From Cryptomeria japonica (Eukaryota; Streptophyta; Pinopsida; Cupressales; Cupressaceae), in NCBI RefSeq assembly GCF_030272615.1, contig NC_081409.1, positions 26,299,406 to 26,363,405 on the forward strand: 64,000 nucleotides of DNA, in the 5' to 3' direction. Position 1 is the first letter of the stretch. Each line of letters begins with the position of its first letter. Below the pieces are notes generated by a model. It saw nothing but the letters and a program-made list of their open reading frames with translations. It was not told where the DNA came from and searched no databases. Below are positions 35,397 to 46,556 of this stretch, piece after piece. The position numbers and the translations under genes were made by a program.

Positions 35397-35458
35397 GCAA
35401 ACTAGGAATCAAACCCAATCTCATAAATTTTATTGGAGAACAACCAATTAGACCAAAC
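35397..35458 (-). repeat. tRNA-like sequence (possible SINE head)
   Basis: The minus strand carries TGGTCTAATTGG (A-box-like) and GGTTTGATTCC (B-box-like) at tRNA spacing. It does not look like a functional tRNA. SINE body not defined. Confidence 0.4.
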
Positions 35459-35530
35459 TTTAGTCCCTTAGGAGAGATAGTCACTTTGATTAATTACTCC
35501 CTTTTGAATGTTGATGTTTGGATAATGACC

Positions 35531-36700
35531 TGTAGCATTCTAAAATTGCACTCCTTGCAATTTTTTATCACATTCAGGTCTTCACCTTAGTATTTGCACC
35601 CCTCGGTTTGATCAGAGACCTGATTATGCTCACATATGTCAAAAACACCATTGAGCTCAAAGGTGTACCACACCGCGACATTGATCTTGCCCCAAAATAG
35701 GGTAGGACTAGGGCGTGGTGCCCTGGTCCTCCCTAATGGGGACATAAATTGGACCCCCTAACCCATCTCAAATTTGAGTGGGAAACACCCCTCCATGTTG
35801 GCTCATGTCATAAAACTAGTCAATTAATCTGACAGGCAAGTATATAAGAGAATTTACTCTCTCATTTGGACATCTATCATGTACACACAAGAGGTCTTTA
35901 AGCATCTAAGAGATCAATCATTCAAGAACAATTGAGAATTTTGATTCTTCCTTCAAGCTTTGGAGTAGCAATAGAGTCAAGATTTCAAGCATTGAAGAGA
36001 TCATCATTATAATTCATGAAGTCATAATTCCATGTGGAGGCAAGCAAAACTTTGCAAGGAGGTATAAGCATTTCATTTTCAATCAATTCAACATCCTCTC
36101 AAAGAGGAGGATTTCTACTTTTAGTCATTTCAAATACATTATTTCAACCACTTGGTTAATTCTAAAACTGAGGTTTGACTGAAAGGCAAACCCCTATTCC
36201 CAACACATTTCCCTTTCCTTCTGTGTGCAGGAAGTAGGTGTGCAACTATACCTCTGGAATTAAGTTGTATTTGTAGAGATGAAAGAACCCTTTTTGACGT
36301 GTGGAAAGTTTGGATGACCAAGAGGGTAGGCATCTTGGTCGGACACACGTTCCTTGCTACTTTTGGTAGATTTTGCAAAGCAGCTCCGAGTCATCTCAAC
36401 TTCTTAGATCCAGGTGCATGATAAAATCTTGAATCTGTAGCTCAGTGTTTTCTCATATTTGTCTTCATTTCCAACATTTAGTCTTAATTCAACTAGTCAA
36501 CTTACAAAAGAGGGTCAAACATATTCCATTTCAATCAATCTACTTAGTATTCAGTCCTCATATGATTAGTGACCGAATCTCGTGAATTTACCCCCTCTTT
36601 TGAATGTAAAGGCATCATCTCCCCCAAAGAAAAATAGGCGATTTGGCGATTTCTCCTTCATTGTTGCAAATTGCCAAGTCACTTAATTTTCCCCTTTACA
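35531..36700 (+). repeat. 5' LTR of the gypsy fragment
   Basis: Starts tgtagcattctaaaattg and ends cccctttaca (TG...CA). Shares blocks with 12171-13300: gtggtgccctggtcct, atttgagtgggaa, ttcaagcattg, ggttaattcta, caaacccctattcccaac. A TATA-like tatataagag lies at 35841-35850. ORF 36139-36378 (-) is inside it. Confidence 0.75.
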
Positions 36701-36702
36701 TT

Positions 36703-36716
36703 TTGGTGAACCCGAC
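36703..36716 (+). other. PBS-like sequence
   Basis: ttggtgaacccgac starts two bases after the LTR end, the usual place for a tRNA primer site. Comparable to ttggtgagcc at 11815. tRNA identity not assigned. Confidence 0.55.
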
Positions 36717-37860
36717 TGCTTACACCCTTAATTCTGATTTTTGTTTTCAAATTTGAGTGTATGCAATTTACAATTCAAATTTTCAATTACAAGTTTATTT
36801 CCCTTGTGATTTAAAAACATTTAGAGGTTAAATTCACAAAAACCCTAAAATTTTAGATTCAAAATTGAGCTTTTGGTTTGTCTAAATTGGATTGATTGTT
36901 TGAGATATAAGAACTCTTCAATTTTACATTTCAAGTTTTCATTTACATGGTCAATTTTAAATTTTTTTAAAATTAAGTGGTTAAATAAAAAAAACCTAGT
37001 TTTTTATTTTAAAATTGAACTTGTGGATTGTGTAGATCTTGAATTAATTTTCAAATTTGAATCCTTCCTTCAATTTCAAAATTCAAATTCCCACCTTACA
37101 AAATTGAAATTTTCGAATTGAAATTTTTAAAAATTAAGCAGTTTATGCAATGAACCCTAATTTTTAAATTTAAATTGGTCTTGCGCAATTTCAAATTTAA
37201 CATTAAGCATTTAATCAAATTAATTAGATCTAAAGCTCATCAAAGTTGGCTCTTAACCTTAAGAGTGTGCTTTTTTGTTTCTTTCTTTCAATTAATCATT
37301 TTATTAAACATCCTAAATGTGTCCTATTTCGACTTTCAAGGCCTTATTTTGCATATCTAGACATCTCCAATTTTCATATCCTTCTGGAATTCACATTAAA
37401 ATCACAATATCTTGCTTCTCAGAAAATTTGGTAAAAAGTTGGTCGGACCAAGTAGCTAGCTACCTGGTCCCGAAATTTTCTCCTCAAATTTCGGGAGCTT
37501 GTTTTGACTGCATTTTTCTATCCAATTATAGAGATTTGTGAAATTTTATTGATTTTAGATCGTCCTATGATCGAAAACAAATGTGAATTTCAACATTTTC
37601 AATTTAAATTTTAAAATTAAGTGGTTAATCAAATACACCCTGAATTTTAAAATTAAATTGATTTCTGCAATATTTCAAGATTTCAAGATTTTTAAAATTA
37701 AGAGGTTAGTTTTGGACAACCCTAATTTTAAATTTAAATCTTCCCTCCTTTCAATTTTCAATTTTAAAATTAAAAGGTTATTTTTAATAGGCCCTAAATT
37801 TAAAATTCAGTCTCTTGCCTATAATTTTCATTCTTAAATTCCTAGGAGATTGCATCATTT
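36717..37860. repeat. AT-rich leader with degenerate repeated unit
   Basis: The unit ttttaaaattaag(t/a)ggtta followed by a(a/c)ccctaattttaaaatt recurs at about 36960, 37115, 37600, 37690 and 37755 with variable spacing and divergence. The many overlapping plus-strand frames here (36873-37837) are by-products of this composition. Confidence 0.65.
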
Positions 37861-38084
37861 CTTTCTGGAATTTTGCATTATTCAATTAATTTGCAACTTA
37901 GATTCCAAAATTCAAATTTCCAATTTCCCTCCCTCAGTGCATGTGTTTTACTCCTATTTGTCCTACCTATAGTATCCCCGTAAGAAGAAGTTGTAGAATT
38001 AAGGCTGCCCAAGGTTTAATTACTGAGGAGATGGAGCCTAACTTGGCTAGCTTTTCAATGAGGATATTGGTATTTATTCCAATC

Positions 38085-38475
38085 CTACAGACACTAGTAC
38101 ATTCGGGGCTAATTTTCGAAGGCCTATCATCGGAATTTCGACTGCTTTTCGTTGGACTGCCGACAAATGAAGCCATCGAAAAATTATCGTCGGACTTCCC
38201 GATGATGCCATTTAACGTTGGAATTTCGACGACATCGTGAACTCTTCTGATGACGGCAATGATCGTTCCTTCGGTCAAAAATGTCATTGGAATTTCAACG
38301 CTCCCCCGTGAATATGCATTAATGACCGTCTGACAAGGAAGTGTCGACAGACATACAACATCCTCGTCGGATGTTTCTTTAGTTGGCATCAAAATTACGA
38401 CAGATACCAGAAACTTTGCATTGATGAGAATGTTATTGGTCCGATGGTTGGGCCGTCGGTGCAAAGTTTAGTTGG
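38085..38475. other. CG-rich block with reiterated attcgac/cgtcgg words
   Basis: CpG is frequent here although the surrounding leader is AT-rich. Words such as ggaatttcgac, cgtcggac, ccgatgat and gccgtcggtg recur in both orientations. A 165-codon minus-strand frame (37967-38464) covers it but has no recognisable domain. Could be the subterminal region of a DNA transposon; unresolved. Confidence 0.4.
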
Positions 38476-38522
38476 TGTCAGAATTCTGACAGCTATTTGT
38501 TTTTTAAAAAAATTAAAAAAAT

Positions 38523-38597
38523 GATTATTCGTACTGTGACTGCAGTAGGGGGTAAGCGACTGGTCAATTTGATTATTCCGTACTGTGACTGCAGCAG
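38523..38597. repeat. Short direct repeat, period 48 bp
   Basis: gattattcgtactgtgactg at 38523 recurs as gattattccgtactgtgact at 38571, each followed by a gcag tail. Confidence 0.85.
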
Positions 38598-38789
38598 AGT
38601 AAGGCAGGTGGTATCAGCAGGGTGTTTACTTAATGTAGTCTAACTTACTGGAGTGGAGGTGTTTTCCATAGTCTAGATCCTCCCGAATACTAGTGTATCA
38701 AGCTGGAGGGCGGGTGTTGTCTACAATCTATTTCAGGTGGTGTCCTCATCGATCTACATATACCTTTGCTGGGGCAGCCAAGAGTGCTA

Positions 38790-38824
<35 letters not shown>

Positions 38825-39002
38825 GGTTACCAACTATCTCTATACATACACCATCTCTCTAAAGTATATACAGGAGTGGTTCTCCTTATCTAGACATAAA
38901 GTACACCTCATTGATATGTACAACGAATGGTATTGTATCCCCATCAGCTACCAATAGGGGGCATAGGTTTCAAGATAATATGAGGGGCACTGGATTCAAG
39001 CT

Positions 39003-39770
39003 AATATAAGGCACACCATGGTTGAGATGGTCCAACTCCTAAGAGGTCTGTATGAACCACTGAGTACTGGTAAACCTATTAAAAATGGGATCAAAGGGAG
39101 CAACTCTGGTGCTAATAGGGAATTAGCTAACCCAAATACAAGAACCTTTAAAGCCAATTTTTTGGAAAAGGAAGGGACAACACCAATGGAAGAAGAGAAA
39201 CACAATCAGGGAGATGAAATGACAAGACTTCATGATAAATACAATGCCCTAAGTGCTGGCATATGAAGAGACACTTACTTTACAATTTAGTATGATATGA
39301 AGACAAGGAATGGGCATAGGAGGAGAAGATGTGATGAACAACCCTGAAAGGACATTCAACACTACTTTGGAAAGATCACCATTCCCACCTTTATTGTATC
39401 CGATAGCTCTTCAAAAAGAACTTGGTTGCAAAAATTGGATGCATGTTTCCTTTTGAATCCTAAGTTTGAAGAAGAGTCCATAAAGTTTTCCAAATTGCAT
39501 CTTGAGGGGATGAATCACAAATGACGGTATCATGGCATGATGGCCCAAGGGAAAGATTCAATCACTACTTTAGAATATTTCAGCATGACATTGATAAAGC
39601 GATTTGATAGAAAGGATAAAGAAATTCATTTCAAAAAGATAGCACAACTGAATCAAGAGGGCATAGATAAATAGAGAATACATAATATTTTGAAGGAGTG
39701 GCAAGACTAAACCAAACTTAGAATTGCAAAACCTAAGGGCCAGACCTGTGTCTCGGGGGCTCATCACAGA
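39003..39770 (+). pseudogene. Ty3/gypsy gag relic
   Basis: The translation shows MVEMVQLLRGLYEPLSTG near the start. After frame changes it shows KRTWLQKLDACFLLNP, SIKFSKLHLEGMNHK, YHGMMAQGKDSITTLEYF, KRFDRKDKEIHFKKIAQL. This is the retrotransposon gag core (the usual WWYHG appears as a stop then RYHG). Several stops and a missing C-terminus make it non-functional. No zinc knuckle is visible downstream. Confidence 0.75.
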
Positions 39771-41142
39771 TGGCCTTTTCTATGTGAAGTCACAGAGACT
39801 TCGTAGTTCTTGAAACTATGTAAAACCCATCTAACATGATGGTATATAAAGGAGTGGGTATGCAACCCTTTCTAGGCTCCCTTTACCCTAGATAGTTTTC
39901 TTGTCGGCTACCACCCACTTAGGTGAAACAGAGATGATGACCTAGCTAAAACAAAAGGTCCATCTATAACCCATAAACCAATGTTGATTGTAAAATAGTG
40001 ATAAAAGTAAAACCAGTCTATATGCTTCATCAATGGATTATCTCTACCACACTTATGTGATCTCCCAAGAGTTATAAACACAATTTTGATTCTTACAACT
40101 CTCATGATAAGAATGACTCTTAAATCATACAACTTTCAAGTGATATAAAGTACATGATTATGCACATATCTATAAAACATGATCATTAACCAATACTAGT
40201 TACCCCCTAATGAATACGCCACTCAATTTGCATCATGGCATCATATAATAATGTTGATAATCAAAACAAGATCAATATAATATACCTAAATTTGACATCA
40301 TTTCAATCATCTAGTAGGAAGCAATGATCCTAAAACCATCATAATAAATCAACATATGACATTACGAATCTGCTACTTAGGAACCTCGAGAAGAATGAGA
40401 ATTATTAAGGATCTCAAACTTGGAATCTTTGAATATGGACCTGACGGCTCCAAAGTCCTCTTTTGTTTGAAATCTTTGAATATGGACCTGAATGCTACAT
40501 CAACACCAGACGACACTCTCAACGTACCCACCCCTAAAACTCATAGCTCTTGTCACCTCATGAAACGTTACGATTGCACGATAAGCATATGACGAGTTTG
40601 TTAAAAAGGCTTGAGAATCTTTCAAGAAAATGTGATTGGCATGGTGAAACCCTTGTGAGAAAAAAACCACACCAAAGAGAACAATGCTTGTGTTATTCCT
40701 TCAAGTGGGTTACAAGAATAATTCTCTCTAAATTCCTCTAGCACTTTATTACTGCTACAACCTACAAAACAACTTGTCTAACCTCCTAGACCAAGCTCCA
40801 ATTCACAAAATAAATAAAGGTGAAAACATGGGATGGTTTTGCAAAACATTTTACAAGCCCACTTTCACATCTCACCAATGCAAAAGGTATGCATTTTGAT
40901 TTCATAGTATATAATGGTTTCTCAACTTGTCTATTATGTTTGTCACTTGAGGATAGGCCAATGGGGAGATTGTTAAATTTATTTGTTGAAGGGTTTAGGG
41001 GAACTTTATGAATCACTTAACACTTTCTTATCAATAATGAGATTTGTGGTATTTTTTTCTTTATTAAGAGGTAGAAATATTTATAGCTTCTCTCATTAAA
41101 ACTTCCAAAACACATTTGTTTTTGCTAATTCACATGGTTTGA
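39771..41142. other. Intergenic with a short PPR fragment
   Basis: No intact gene. A TATA-like tatataaagg lies at 39843 without other LTR signals. A PPR-like fragment is listed at 40548-40660. A direct repeat, aatctttgaatatggacctga, occurs at 40422 and 40470. Confidence 0.45.
40548..40660 (+). pseudogene. Short PPR repeat fragment
   Basis: Across small frame changes it reads EFVKKA, a stop, then ESFKKM, preceded by a degenerate MxxGYAQ-like segment, like one repeat of the PPR relic at 14020-15445. Only about one repeat is present. Confidence 0.45.
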
Positions 41143-41780
41143 TGGTGCAGGAGCACCCTAGGGACCTAGGTTTGGCCAAAATAGTCAAAATTTGAGTTTT
41201 TTTTTTTTTTTTTGTGTGTGTGTGTTATTTCATTTGAGGCCATTGTGATGTATTTGGACCTAACTGGGAAAGTTTGAGGTCCATTGGGCCATTATTGTCA
41301 TGACAACTTTTTAAAATTTGGTTAAGAGGTTGTTTTTTGGCGGTTTGAGATTGTAACCCACTTGGATGGGCATAAATAGGACTTTGTCACACCACCCAAG
41401 TTTGTCTTGTTGAATTTTGAAAGTTTTACTAAATGAAGTTGGAGATTTTTGTTCATACAAAAATGTTTCAGTCTGATTCTCATTATTTTTAATTATGAAA
41501 TTCATCATATTTTCATTAGAAGTCGATTAGATATGGTAGAGAAGTGAATTACCTTCATTTCATCTTTTGTAGCATTGAGATCCATTGAAATTTGAAGAAG
41601 ATATCACTATTTTTCTAGAAACTATCAAAACCCTCACTAGGGTTTCCAATGAGTGGGAAAAAAATGTATTTTTGGCCTTTTCACCATTAAAAAATCACGC
41701 CACTGGTTGGAAAGGCTCTTATAAATATGTATTTTTATTTCTCTTTCTTGCAGGTCTCCAAAACCTCTGAGACACATGCT
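41143..41780 (+). repeat. LTR-like fragment of the TGGTGCAGGAG family
   Basis: Starts tggtgcaggagcaccctag, the same terminal sequence as the solo LTR at 9589-11329 and the chromovirus LTR, here on the plus strand. cataaataggac near 41370 could be its TATA box. The right end is not resolved and no target duplication was confirmed. Confidence 0.45.
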
Positions 41781-44700
41781 AGATTTGATTGATTGGTCTG
41801 ATATTCATCATGTATCGGACCTCTGGGATAACATCATAAAGAAAGCGGAATATAAGATAGGTGAGAGTGAAGTGCCTTGGATGGAATGTTGGAAGAGATG
41901 TGTGGGACCACTGCACACCCCATAGAAGCATTTAGAAGCCATAAAAAAGAGTCATATACCAAATATTAATGACTGTCCTAAGGGTACCAATTGTGACAAT
42001 CACAATTTTACCAGTGATATTGCCTACTCAAACAAGTTGTGTTTGGAAACCCCAGGTGTGGATATGTAATGGTAATGAAATGTTCTAAGAGTATCCCTTA
42101 CACCAGTATGCACAAACCTTGGTGTCACAACGGTGTTGGTGTGGCCTTGGGACAAAGGTGTTTGACTGTTACAATTAGGACAATGATCTCAAACACAATT
42201 TATGGTGTTTATAACTCTAATGTCCCAGTCTACTTGTATATATTTTCACAAAACAATGAACAACCCAACCATAGATATTACTAAGATTTCCCCATAAAAT
42301 GCATGCAAAACATATCATCATTGATAGGATAACTGACTTGCATTTAGTAAGAGACCTCAATGAGTGGAGTTTCATCCTGAAAAGAGTACTTGCAATAAAG
42401 ATGTTGAAATCAACGAGACATTATGCATTCAAAAATCCACAAGGAAGATCTAATATTTATGAATGAAATTGCAAATCAATCTAAGTTACATGTTTGATAT
42501 CTTACTTATATCATAGCAACATAAAATGTATATATGCACTCAACATACCTCTTTTCTTGTTTATTTGAGAATGTTGCTAGGAATTAATAGGTGAATGATA
42601 CATTGATCTACACATGAATCACTTGTACTTTCCTGATACTTTCATCCCTTGGTCAAGGCCGCATACCTCCTAACATTTGAAGATTGTTTCCACCCTCTTG
42701 ATTACTTGAAGTCCATGCTCAAATCACACTAAATCACAATAGTTAGTAAAAAATAGTGACCATAGCCAAGGAAGCCCAAATTTACTCATACTCAACATAA
42801 TAAGAAATAACTAAATCATCTGGACCATTATTGATAACATAACCTCTTTTCACATCATGGAAGGCAAAAATTACAAGGATCATGCTTCTTCAAAGGAGCC
42901 ATTGTTCAGAGCCACCAAACTATCAACAAGAGTAGAAGCTATTAGGCTCATACAATTTTAGGACATATAAAGAGTCACCTTAAAAAACCCACACTAATTG
43001 CAAAAGATCAAAAGCTTTCCTAGAACAAAAGTACATTATAACATAAGGATGGCGACAGACTATCAAATAGAAGAATGATCTCCTTATCCTTAACTACTCC
43101 CAAAATATTAATTATTATATAAAATATATATATTAAAAAATAATTAACATCTAAAATATAATGTTGTTATTCTTTTCCTCTGTCAATTTTGTTCCATGAA
43201 ATCTTTTATGTAATGCTCTTTTAAAAATAGTGAACCTTACCAACATTAGAAATGAGGTGGATATTGATTTTAAATTTTAAAATAAAAAGTGGTAGAGTAT
43301 GATCAATGATGCTAAGGTTCTATTACTATTGTGTAACAAGGCACAATAGGCTAGGGATAGGAAAGATTGACTTGCTACTCTTCAATTTCATATGGTAGTT
43401 TAATATATATTGTGGACTTTTTTAGATCGCACATCTTAATATATATTGTATTAAATGTCTATTTGTGGGACTACATGCCCACCATCCATCCTCTCTTTTT
43501 GTACATGACAATACATTTCTTTTCATTGACCAAAGGTGGACAAAAATATTTCACCGAAAGGATATCTTAACTGATTCTTGTTGAATCAGAAGCGAGAAAA
43601 AAAATAAATTTGTTGAAATATAATCTTCACAATTCTGTCATCACGAGTGCAAACAATCCAGTGAGGAGGACAAAGCTGAATAGTGTGATGAGGATCACAA
43701 CCATCCAATCTAGGAGGCATAATATGAGACTCTTTTTGAACCAATGCTAAGAGCTATTATGATTTGAAGCTTCTCTTAAATCCTCACATTTTGTTGTCAC
43801 ATTAGAGAAATGTGAAGCAAAACTCGGCAGAGTAGATTCAAAGTCTTAGAATGAGGTCGATATATATATATATAGGGATGGTAATATTTGAAAGGATATA
43901 TGAAGGCTATGGTAGAAGAGAATATTTACTTCACACTAAGTGAAGTTATGGAGGTAGTTGCCATGGATGTAAAGTGGGGAGTGTAAAGGAGTCTTTGGAT
44001 TCATGAAGAACATTAAGGAGAAAAGGTTAGTTATATCAAGGAAAAATAAATAAAAAGGGAAGTGATAAAGAAGGGAGGAAGAAAATAGGGAACAAAATGA
44101 GGAAATAAAGAGGGAGATCTGATTTATTTTGGTATGTAGCCTCTACTACTCTTTTTCTTGTTGAATGATTTTGCAATATTTTGAGAAGACTACAAGGCAT
44201 GAAGTAATGCTCATAAGGCATGAAGGAGCTATGTAAAGCACAAACCATACATATGAATACATGCAAGGCAGGAAACATACATGTAAACCATGAAGTAATA
44301 CATAAATACACATAAGGTACAAGCATATATGAGAAAGGTTCTCATGGAGTGGACATGCTAAAGACACATCGATCATGAAGCATACAAGAGAGAGGTATTC
44401 AGGGAATAGACATCTGAAAACATCTCATTCATGAAGCAACAAAATGCTAAAGAAAATGTCAAGTAATAAAAAAACTTACAAGGATGAGGCATATTCATAA
44501 CTTTTGCAGTCCCGCCATGGATATCAACACTAGAAGCAACTCATACTGTTAGTGTACATACAAGACAATATGGGAGTTCATTATACCCAACAACTTGTGG
44601 TGTTGTTGTTCGTGTTGGCTCTATTAGACCCTGCAATTAAGATTCAATATACATTATTCAATAAGATTAATTGTGCAACATAATGAAATATTGAAAAGTA

Positions 44701-44878
44701 TGTTATCTTATTGAGCTTCGCTTGGTTTCGAGAATAGTTTAATATTGTCTACTTAATAGGGCCAACCATGTGAAGGTGGAAGATCATTTGGCCCCTCCCC
44801 CCCTCCCCTAACATCACTCTAAATTCCCCGTTAACATCTAACATTCATTATTTCTACCATTAATAAAATATAACAGCG
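41781..44878. other. Intergenic, nothing recognised except a 57-bp repeat
   Basis: No coding domain. A diverged direct repeat of period 57 bp lies at 44331-44445 (gagaaaggttctcatggag and gagagaggtattcagggaa, each with a later catgaagca). A (TA)n tract lies at 43859-43874. The last 60 bases resemble the AT-rich sequence resumed at 52759, as expected for the two sides of the LINE. Confidence 0.45.
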
Positions 44879-46533
44879 CAACTGGGGGAAATTTGAATTC
44901 TGCAAATGGAGGGAACAACGCGGCTAGCTCTTCTGGTTCTACTGCCTCTACAGCTCAAGGACAACTTGTATCTTTGGGATCTATGGTGGATGATGAGGAT
45001 GGTCGAAAGGATGGGGACCCATGGCATCGGGACCCTCCTCTTGTGCTTAAAAATAATGAAGATTCTTCAAAGTTGGGTCTCGAGATCTTGAACGCTGATT
45101 TGGAAAAGACGACAAAGGTGAAGGCTCTCAAACCCTGGAATAGTCTATTTGCAAATAAACCCACTGGTAAATCATCCTTTCCCTCTGTGTAAGATATTTC
45201 TGATAGAAAAATAGGTAGACTAGCTATTGCAGTACCAGATGTGGTCATAGACCATATTATTTCTCTAATGGCTTTTTCTCTAGTGGGAAAATTTGTTGGA
45301 CCAAGACCTAATATTGAAGTCATTAGGTCTTTTCTTAAGAGAAAAAGGAGGCTGAAAAGACAGGTTGATGTTTTAGCCCTGTCAAGGGGTTTCTTTGTCT
45401 CTTCCTTCTCTTGTGGGGAAGATTTGGAAATGGCCCTGAGTGGAGGACCCTGGATGTTTGGGAAATATTCTTTATCCTTAAGAAAATGGTCTCCAAATAT
45501 GGAGCTCAATGACTCCTTTTTTGAATCTACTGTGGTCTGGGTGCGGTTGCCTAGTTTGCCGCTTGAATTCTGGCTGGAGGATGTTTTCTCAGGCATTGCT
45601 AACTCCTTTGAGGAGTTTGTGGCTATAGATTCTATGACATCAGTATGAAAGAGGTTGGTGTATGCGAGGATATGTGTTAATATCTCACAGAATATGGACC
45701 TTCCTAGCTCTATTGAAATAAATTCCAAACTAGGGAAGTGGGAACAAGCCATAGAGTTTGAGTCCCTCTCCTTTGTGTGTTTCTTTTGTAAGAAAGTTGG
45801 ACATTGGGCAAAGGCTTGCCCAAGTAACCCCAAGAATGCTCAGAAGCATAACAATTATGTTAAACAGATCTGGAAAGACAAGATTAACAAAAATGAGGAG
45901 GGTAGAGCGGAAGGAGGAAGTAGACTTCCTAGTAACCCAAAAGATATAATAAAGGATGATAGGAAAACTAGTCCTTCCAAGGATACTCTTTAGAAGGAAG
46001 TTAGAAAGAATGAAGATAATGTATTTGAGGTCAAAACAGTCAATGGATTTGAAGTTTTACAGATTCAGGCGGAAGAGAATGTAAGCATAGAATAAATTCT
46101 TGAAGAGGGTGCGATTGGCGACATAAATGAATCACAACATGAGGCTCTACAAGATATAGCAAAGGAAAGTAATAAAGTTTGCCCAAAGGACTTTGAAGGT
46201 CCAAAAGTTATCATTGAAAAAAAGGCCAAGTTTGGATTGCCTTAGGTTAACCTTAACTCTCTATTTTAGAGTGTTGGCACTGAATCGCCCACCTCTTCTC
46301 AGAGAATAGGAGAACCTTGGAATAATAAGCAATCTTCATATAAAGATGAAGATGATGAAGAGATAATAGGAATGGGAAAAAAGAAAAACAAGAAGACAAG
46401 CTGTTCAAATGGGGTTAAAACTAAGGCAGATATTGGTCTTTCCAAATCCCCATAGGGACATAAAACCATGAAGTGGCATAGGGACCAGTAGAGAAAACAA
46501 AACATAGCTGATGGAAGGCAACGAACCATTTAA
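44879..46533 (+). pseudogene. LINE ORF1: DUF4283-type protein with zinc knuckle
   Basis: One frame stays readable from about 44879 to a TAA at 46531-46533, broken by eight stops and no frameshift. DUF4283-like region at about 45230-45720 (GRPxIEVIRSFLKRK-like, then GGPWMFGKYSLSLRKWSPN, VWVRLPSLPLEFW). The zinc knuckle CFFCKKVGHWAKAC (45780-45820) is an intact CX2CX4HX4C. A charged Lys/Glu-rich tail follows. In plant L1 elements this protein binds element RNA. No ATG opens the frame; the first codons after the 5' boundary read straight in, suggesting truncation. The 292-aa minus-strand frame at 44955-45833 is a shadow. Confidence 0.85.
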
Positions 46534-46556
46534 GAATCCTGCTCCCAGGTTTCCAA

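Larger units (their letters stand above)
35531..39770 (+). mobile_element. Ty3/gypsy element fragment: LTR, leader, gag
   Basis: An LTR of about 1.17 kb (35531-36700) is followed by a PBS-like sequence, a 2.3-kb leader rich in degenerate AT repeats and a gag relic at 39003-39770. No pol domain or second LTR was found, so the element is 3' truncated. The LTR is the same family as the LTRs at 9395-13300, suggesting the short-interior element is a deletion derivative of this kind of element. Confidence 0.6.

Noticed and set aside
37967-38464. 165-aa minus-strand ORF
   Set aside because: Covers the CG-rich block; no domain, and repeated words rather than codon structure explain it.
44955-45833. 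292-aa minus-strand ORF
   Set aside because: Antisense shadow of LINE ORF1, whose plus-strand frame has the DUF4283-like region and zinc knuckle.
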